In this document: positions 20,524-24,318 of the stretch, in pieces
Layout of the letters: the number at the start of each line of letters is the position of its first letter
How positions within the stretch are numbered: position 1 is the stretch's first letter
Assembly (NCBI GenBank): GCA_964540925.1
Contig: CAZIOR010000008.1
Coordinates: 1-24,318, forward strand
Direction of reading: 5' to 3'
Length of the DNA stretch: 24,318 nucleotides
DNA from: CAZFRF01 sp964540925
Lineage (GTDB): Bacteria > Patescibacteriota > Microgenomatia > Levybacterales > UBA12049
Position numbers and translations under genes: made by a program
The notes under the pieces: model-generated
The model's database searches: none
Told to the model about the DNA's origin: nothing
The model's input: the letters and a program-made list of their open reading frames with translations, nothing else

Positions 20524-21284
20524 CAATATGTTTCGTAATAGATAGTTACTCCAACAGTTACTTTATTTTGTCCTGGTGTAATGCTGGTTGAATCTAGGCT
20601 TGGTTCGCTTTTTTGTGCGCTCATAAAAATAGGTTGTGGATTTGTGCCTGAAGAAACTACGTTAATAATCTTACCAAGCTTAATTCCTGCTGAATTAGCT
20701 AAAAATTGAGCCTGAGTTTTTGCCTTTGTAACAGCCATTTCGGTTGCTTCTTTTTCTAGTTTTTCTTGAAGATCCTTAGAGAAAGTAAAGTTAGCAGCGC
20801 TAACTAAATTTGCTCCATCCTTAGTAACTAAATCCGTAATCTTATTTACATCATTTATTTTGACATTAATTTCTAGATTTTGTGTTACTTCAAATCCGTT
20901 AGAACTTGGTCTAGTTGGTACAGATAACTCTACTCCTCCAGTATAATTCGGATTTACAGAATAGTTAGTAGTTTTAATATCCTCTTCCTTTATTCCCTGA
21001 GCCTTTAAATCAGCAATTAGCTTGTTAGATACAGTATTTACTTGTTTTTGTGCCTCCTCAACGGTTGTGGCTTGTTTAGTGACACCAGCATAGACTATGG
21101 CTTGATCAGGCGCAGCTGCGACTTCAGCGTTTCCTGAAGCTGAGAAAAGATCTGTTTTAGTGGTGTTAACGTTATTTACATAAAAAGGAATTGGGCCAAA
21201 AACTTTTGTGTAGATTAAAAGTAGAACAAAAAAAGTTGCAATTGTTACTATTGGAGTTTTAAATTGGTTCCAGAAACTTTGCAC
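20523..21284 (-). CDS. SIMPL domain (DUF541) protein
   Basis: A 253-aa protein with a membrane segment near the N-terminus (about res. 11-31) and an extracytoplasmic SIMPL domain. The family hallmark FSASGNAEVAAAPDQAIVYA comes first, then NKLIADLKAQGIKEEDIKT and NYSVNPNY, the helix with ATEMAVTKAKTQAQFLANSA and the final VTVGVTIYYE. SIMPL proteins (YggE/BP26 type) are periplasmic or outer-surface proteins linked to stress, with no known enzyme activity. The start is GTG 21284, just downstream of a promoter whose -10 box ends 6 nt before it; an ATG two bases upstream is in another frame. The gene is coupled to the following one at TGATG. Confidence 0.9.
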   Translation of the reverse strand: MQSFWNQFKTPIVTIATFFVLLLIYTKVFGPIPFYVNNVNTTKTDLFSASGNAEVAAAPDQAIVYAGVTKQATTVEEAQKQVNTVSNKLIADLKAQGIKEEDIKTTNYSVNPNYTGGVELSVPTRPSSNGFEVTQNLEINVKINDVNKITDLVTKDGANLVSAANFTFSKDLQEKLEKEATEMAVTKAKTQAQFLANSAGIKLGKIINVVSSGTNPQPIFMSAQKSEPSLDSTSITPGQNKVTVGVTIYYETY

Positions 21285-21290
21285 ATTTTT

Positions 21291-21319
21291 ATCTTACCTT
21301 TTTATTTTTAAACTGTCAA
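21291..21319 (-). promoter_or_regulatory. Promoter of the SIMPL gene, leaderless GTG
   Basis: On the minus strand TTGACA (21314-21319), exactly 17 nt, TAAGAT (21291-21296), then 6 nt to GTG 21284. The start of transcription is expected on or next to the GTG. Confidence 0.65.
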
Positions 21320-21330
21320 TTACATTGACA
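21314..21330. promoter_or_regulatory. 17-bp inverted repeat joining two divergent -35 boxes
   Basis: TGTCAAT-TAC-ATTGACA. The arms are the -35 boxes of the SIMPL promoter (left) and of the promoter for the gene at 21361 (right). Same geometry as 18932-18948. Confidence 0.75.
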
Positions 21331-21352
21331 AATAAGGCTAAATAAGTTAAAT
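21325..21352 (+). promoter_or_regulatory. Promoter of the 238-aa unknown gene, leaderless
   Basis: TTGACA (21325-21330), 16-nt spacer and TTAAAT (21347-21352), then 8 nt to ATG 21361. The -10 match is weaker, but the position follows the pattern seen elsewhere in the window. Confidence 0.55.
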
Positions 21353-21360
21353 TAGCGCCT

Positions 21361-22077
21361 ATGGCAATTAACAGATTTGAAACATTAAACCGGCACGAGC
21401 TACCTATTCAGGCAGTTTTGATTGATGATGTTGATCCATTTGAGGTAAGCATTCCGGTTCATTTATCAATTCTTACTGCGCTTGTAGAAAGGGGTCCCGT
21501 AATTAGTAGATTAGCTCAAGATCAAAGAGTATTAAAAGGGGCTCATGGAGTAGTAAGTACATGGTATAACGAAGATATAGAATATCATTTGGATTCTCTA
21601 GATTCTGCTGAGAGGGCTATTGCTGCAGCTGAATGGGTTAATTACTTGAGATTTAGTCCTGATTGGACGCTTAGCTCTGCGCGAGGAGTTGAATTATTGG
21701 ATTTGGTTTTTAGAAACGGACCAAGAACGGATTATATAAAATATACTAGAAAACCTAATGTATTTTTAAATATGAGAAAAGAAGACGGAAAATATCTTTC
21801 TACAGATGACATAGATGGTTCTAAATCAGAAGTTGTTTCCAGGATACCTGGGCTCACAGATGTTGTAGCCATGGATCCTCAGAAAATGTGTCAATATGGT
21901 TTTGAAGCTCCAGGGGTTAAGGCTGATCAGCAAGTAAATTATAAAGTTGTTGGGACTGGTTTTAAATCTGATTTACTCACTGGTTCTTTAGCTATCCCAA
22001 GAGCATTTGCATTAAGAGATTATGCTGTTTTTTATCAAAACCGACTTCTTGAACATAGAGCATTGGCTTTTAATTAG
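21361..22077 (+). CDS. Unrecognised 238-aa soluble protein
   Basis: I do not recognise this protein. It has no signal peptide, no membrane segment and one cysteine. The N-terminal part has VLIDDVDPFEVSIPVHLSIL. An acidic helical middle includes DSLDSAERAIAAAEWVNYL, followed by GPRTDYIKYTRKPNVFLNM, and the C-terminal part has GTGFKSDLLTGSLAIPRAFA. Coding is supported by length, the promoter ahead of it and a base use like its neighbours. It lies alone between the SIMPL gene (divergent) and folD (convergent). No function is proposed. Confidence 0.65.
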   Translation: MAINRFETLNRHELPIQAVLIDDVDPFEVSIPVHLSILTALVERGPVISRLAQDQRVLKGAHGVVSTWYNEDIEYHLDSLDSAERAIAAAEWVNYLRFSPDWTLSSARGVELLDLVFRNGPRTDYIKYTRKPNVFLNMRKEDGKYLSTDDIDGSKSEVVSRIPGLTDVVAMDPQKMCQYGFEAPGVKADQQVNYKVVGTGFKSDLLTGSLAIPRAFALRDYAVFYQNRLLEHRALAFN

Positions 22078-22104
22078 AAGCTTAGAGCAAGAGTTAATTT
22101 AAAT

Positions 22105-22920
22105 TTATTTATTTAGATTTTCTGAGGCTTCAACTAGATTTTGCATCAGTAAGGCCACATTTACAGGCCCAACTCCACCGGGTGTTGATGTATAAAAACT
22201 GGCAGTGTTTTCAATTTCTACTTGGTCATAATCTCCTTTTAATTTCCCATCCTCGGTATGCATTCCTACTCCAATTAAAATTACTCCTGGTTTTATGTTT
22301 CCTTGATGAAGTATTTCTTTTCCAACAGCGGAAATAATGATATCTGCTTGTCTAAATATTTCATCTTTGTTTTCTGTTTGACTATCTACATTAATTGTTC
22401 TAATGTTTCTCTTTGCAAAAAAAACTCTAATTGGTTGTCCTGCTGTGATTCCCCTACCGGCGATGACAATATTTTTACTATCTAAGTTTGTGTTGCCTAA
22501 AACTTTTTCTAAAAGCTTAAAAACGGCTAGGGCTACGGGAGTATTAAATGGAGATTTTGTGTTAAATCCATCAACATCTTTTTGGGTAATAACTGCTTCA
22601 GAAATTGTTTGTTCATCAAACTGACTTGGCATTGGTCTTTGGACAATTATTCCGTTAACTGTAGGGTCGTTATTTAGTTTTTCAATTAAATCATAGACAG
22701 ATTTTTGATCAATTGTCTCCTCAAATCTTTTAATAGTAATCATTGCGCCAATATATTCAGCTTTTAATAGTTTTTGTTTTAAGTAACTTTCTGTCTGCGG
22801 ATTATTACCAAAAGTAATAATATACATATGAGGTACTATAGCTCTAGTTTTTAAATTAATTACTCTTTCTTTTAAGTCATCGAGTATTTCTTGCGCAAAG
22901 GCTTTTCCATCTATTTTCAT
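22105..22920 (-). CDS. folD: Methylenetetrahydrofolate dehydrogenase / methenyl-THF cyclohydrolase
   Basis: Bifunctional one-carbon enzyme, 271 aa against about 285 usual. It interconverts 5,10-methylene-THF and 10-formyl-THF with NAD(P). Visible features are the catalytic Tyr/Lys pair in ESYLKQKLLKAEYIGA (Y-x3-K), GIIVQRPMP, KDVDGF, the cofactor-loop motif GRGITAGQPI (usual GRSxxVGxP) and TPGGVGPVNVALLMQN near the C-terminus. The core residues are kept, so it should be active. It is read from its own promoter in the 30-nt gap behind gyrA, with TATAAT six nt before the ATG. Confidence 0.95.
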   Translation of the reverse strand: MKIDGKAFAQEILDDLKERVINLKTRAIVPHMYIITFGNNPQTESYLKQKLLKAEYIGAMITIKRFEETIDQKSVYDLIEKLNNDPTVNGIIVQRPMPSQFDEQTISEAVITQKDVDGFNTKSPFNTPVALAVFKLLEKVLGNTNLDSKNIVIAGRGITAGQPIRVFFAKRNIRTINVDSQTENKDEIFRQADIIISAVGKEILHQGNIKPGVILIGVGMHTEDGKLKGDYDQVEIENTASFYTSTPGGVGPVNVALLMQNLVEASENLNK

Positions 22921-22926
22921 ATAAGT

Positions 22927-22932
22927 ATTATA
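22927..22932 (-). promoter_or_regulatory. -10 box of folD, leaderless
   Basis: TATAAT on the minus strand ends 6 nt before ATG 22920. No good -35 box is seen at 17 nt (the place lies at the end of gyrA), so it may be weak. The gyrA stop is at 22951-22953. Confidence 0.55.
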
Positions 22933-22950
22933 CTATATTTAGCTTCGATT

Positions 22951-24318
22951 TTATTCTTCGATGCAAGCTGCGGAGGCTACGTGGTCACCTGATTTAGAAA
23001 ATCTCATTAAAATAACACCCTGAGTGGCACGGGACAATGCTGGAATATCATCCATACTAAGCTTTACAATTTGACCTTTTTGAGATGTAATGATTACTTC
23101 TTTGCTGTTTTCTGGAACTACTTGAGAGTAAGCAATCTTGCCTGTTTTAGTTGTAACTTCTGCTACTTTTACTCCTTGTCCTCCTCTACCCTGTTTAGGA
23201 AACTGATCAACTGCAGTTTTCTTACCATAACCGTTTTCCATAATAGTTAGAGCAAAAGCTTTTGATCCTTTATTAACAATATCCATTTGGATAACCTCAT
23301 CGTCTTTACCAATTAAGATTCCTCTTACTCCCATGGTGTTTCTACCCATAGGTCTTACTTGTTCTTGAGCAAATCTAATTGATTTACCATTTCTAGTGAT
23401 AAGCAAGATTTCATCGTCATCTGTTGTTAATTTGCTCCAAACAAGCTCATCGCCTTTATCGAGCTTAATAGCAGCGATTCCAGATTTTCTGATGTTTTCA
23501 AATTCAGATAATTTACTCTTTTTAACCGTACCGTTTCTAGTTGTTAAGAAGACATAGGTTGATTTATCATTTTTGCCATATGAAACAAAAGCTTCAACTT
23601 TTTCTCCAGCTTCAATATTTAAGAGATTAACAATAGCTGTACCTTTACTTGTTCTTGAGCTTTCTGGAATTTCATAAGCTTTGGTTTGATAAACTTTACC
23701 TTTATTAGTAAAGAACAAAAGATTGTCATGGGTTTGAGCAGATTTAATATCGGCAATCATGTCCTCTTCTTTAGTAGTCATGCCGATTATTCCTTTACCG
23801 CCTCTTTGTTGGGTTTTAAAGCTTTGTGAACTTTGTCTTTTAATGTATCCCGTCTGAGTGATAGTTATAACTGTTGCTTCATTTGGAATTAAATCTTCCT
23901 CTGAGAATTCTCCAAGTTTTCCTTTATATACCTTGGTTCTTCTTGGGTCATTATATTTTTCTTTTAGTTTAGCAAGTTCATCTTTAATAACGACTAAAAT
24001 TTTAGCTGGATGAGCTAGTAAATCCTCAAGGTAAGCAATGAGCTCTTTAACCATTTGATATTCTTCTTCAATTTTCTGTCTTTCAAGTGCTGCAAGTCTT
24101 CTTAATTGTAAATCCAAAATTGCAGTTGCTTGAAGTTCAGACAATTTAAATCTTGTCATTAAATTATTTTTGGCATCATCTTGGGTTTTGCTTTCTCTAA
24201 TGGTTTTGATAACAGCATCTAAATTATCAACTGCGATTTTAAGACCTTCTAAAATGTGAAGTCTTGCTTTAGCTTGTTTTAATTCAAATTCGCTTCTTCT
24301 TTTAACAACTAAATATCT
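22951..24318 (-). CDS. gyrA: DNA gyrase subunit A, C-terminal part (cut by window edge)
   Basis: The frame stays open to the right edge, giving 455 codons plus stop; the N-terminal catalytic part with the active Tyr is outside. The visible protein begins in the coiled-coil region (RYLVVKRRSEFELKQAKARL, then HILEGLKIAVDNLDAVI). TRFKLSELQATAILDLQLRR follows, then the six-bladed C-terminal wrapping domain with repeated ITRNGKSIRF-type strands. The GyrA box is QQRGGKG in the first blade, which marks gyrase, not topoisomerase IV ParC. The protein makes negative supercoils with GyrB. folD lies 30 nt downstream on the same strand. Confidence 0.96.
   Translation of the reverse strand, partial: RYLVVKRRSEFELKQAKARLHILEGLKIAVDNLDAVIKTIRESKTQDDAKNNLMTRFKLSELQATAILDLQLRRLAALERQKIEEEYQMVKELIAYLEDLLAHPAKILVVIKDELAKLKEKYNDPRRTKVYKGKLGEFSEEDLIPNEATVITITQTGYIKRQSSQSFKTQQRGGKGIIGMTTKEEDMIADIKSAQTHDNLLFFTNKGKVYQTKAYEIPESSRTSKGTAIVNLLNIEAGEKVEAFVSYGKNDKSTYVFLTTRNGTVKKSKLSEFENIRKSGIAAIKLDKGDELVWSKLTTDDDEILLITRNGKSIRFAQEQVRPMGRNTMGVRGILIGKDDEVIQMDIVNKGSKAFALTIMENGYGKKTAVDQFPKQGRGGQGVKVAEVTTKTGKIAYSQVVPENSKEVIITSQKGQIVKLSMDDIPALSRATQGVILMRFSKSGDHVASAACIEE

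Overview
The window is AT-rich and reads like a chromosome segment of a Candidate Phyla Radiation (Patescibacteria) bacterium, most likely of the Microgenomates type. The reasons are: small tightly packed operons; many short membrane-anchored proteins with Thr/Pro/Ser linkers; reduced or degenerate versions of common families (an MBL-fold protein with no histidine, an Lgt-like protein without its key residues); and few Shine-Dalgarno sequences. TGA is used as a stop (for example at the end of the pseudouridine synthase and of the TPR gene), so this is code 11 and not the Gly-TGA code of Gracilibacteria/Absconditabacteria. The lineage is inferred from gene style; no marker was compared.

Layout. 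Positions 1-5124 (minus) hold one six-gene run read leftward from a strong promoter at 5137-5165: Ig-like anchored protein, exported DUF5666-like protein, M24 peptidase, AI-2E-type permease, hisS and a DMT/EamA transporter cut by the window edge. A divergent overlapping promoter starts an MBL-fold relic, followed by dnaB and a Pro-rich small protein, ending at a strong terminator (7425-7467). A minus-strand tRNA-Leu(CAA) leads into an anchored Cys-containing protein. From 8182 a plus-strand operon follows: Nif3-like, efp, MFS transporter, degenerate Lgt-like protein and an RluA-type pseudouridine synthase. Next come a 44-aa basic protein with a perfect Shine-Dalgarno, a LytR_C-domain membrane protein and a 48-aa membrane protein. 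A TPR protein is divergent from yebC, which is followed by a polytopic membrane protein.

From 15.8 to 22.1 kb the genes are less familiar: an HExxH protein, an 835-bp convergent non-coding stretch rich in short repeats and hairpins, a PLD-like protein and a predicted lipoprotein on the minus strand, a Xer-type tyrosine recombinase, a PsbP-like anchored protein, a SIMPL protein and an unrecognised 238-aa protein. The window closes with folD and the C-terminal two thirds of gyrA, both on minus.

Two themes stand out. First, nearly every promoter I can read puts its -10 box only 6-12 nt before the start codon, so most first genes of operons should be made from leaderless or nearly leaderless mRNAs, while some internal genes use Shine-Dalgarno or stop-start (TAATATG) coupling. 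Second, the 16513-17347 stretch between two convergent genes carries a TAGCCTCA repeat family, roughly 32-nt periodic units, tandem GATAYAG iterons, G-tracts and several perfect hairpins that no gene explains. It is the best candidate here for an undescribed element (structured RNA, replication or recombination site).
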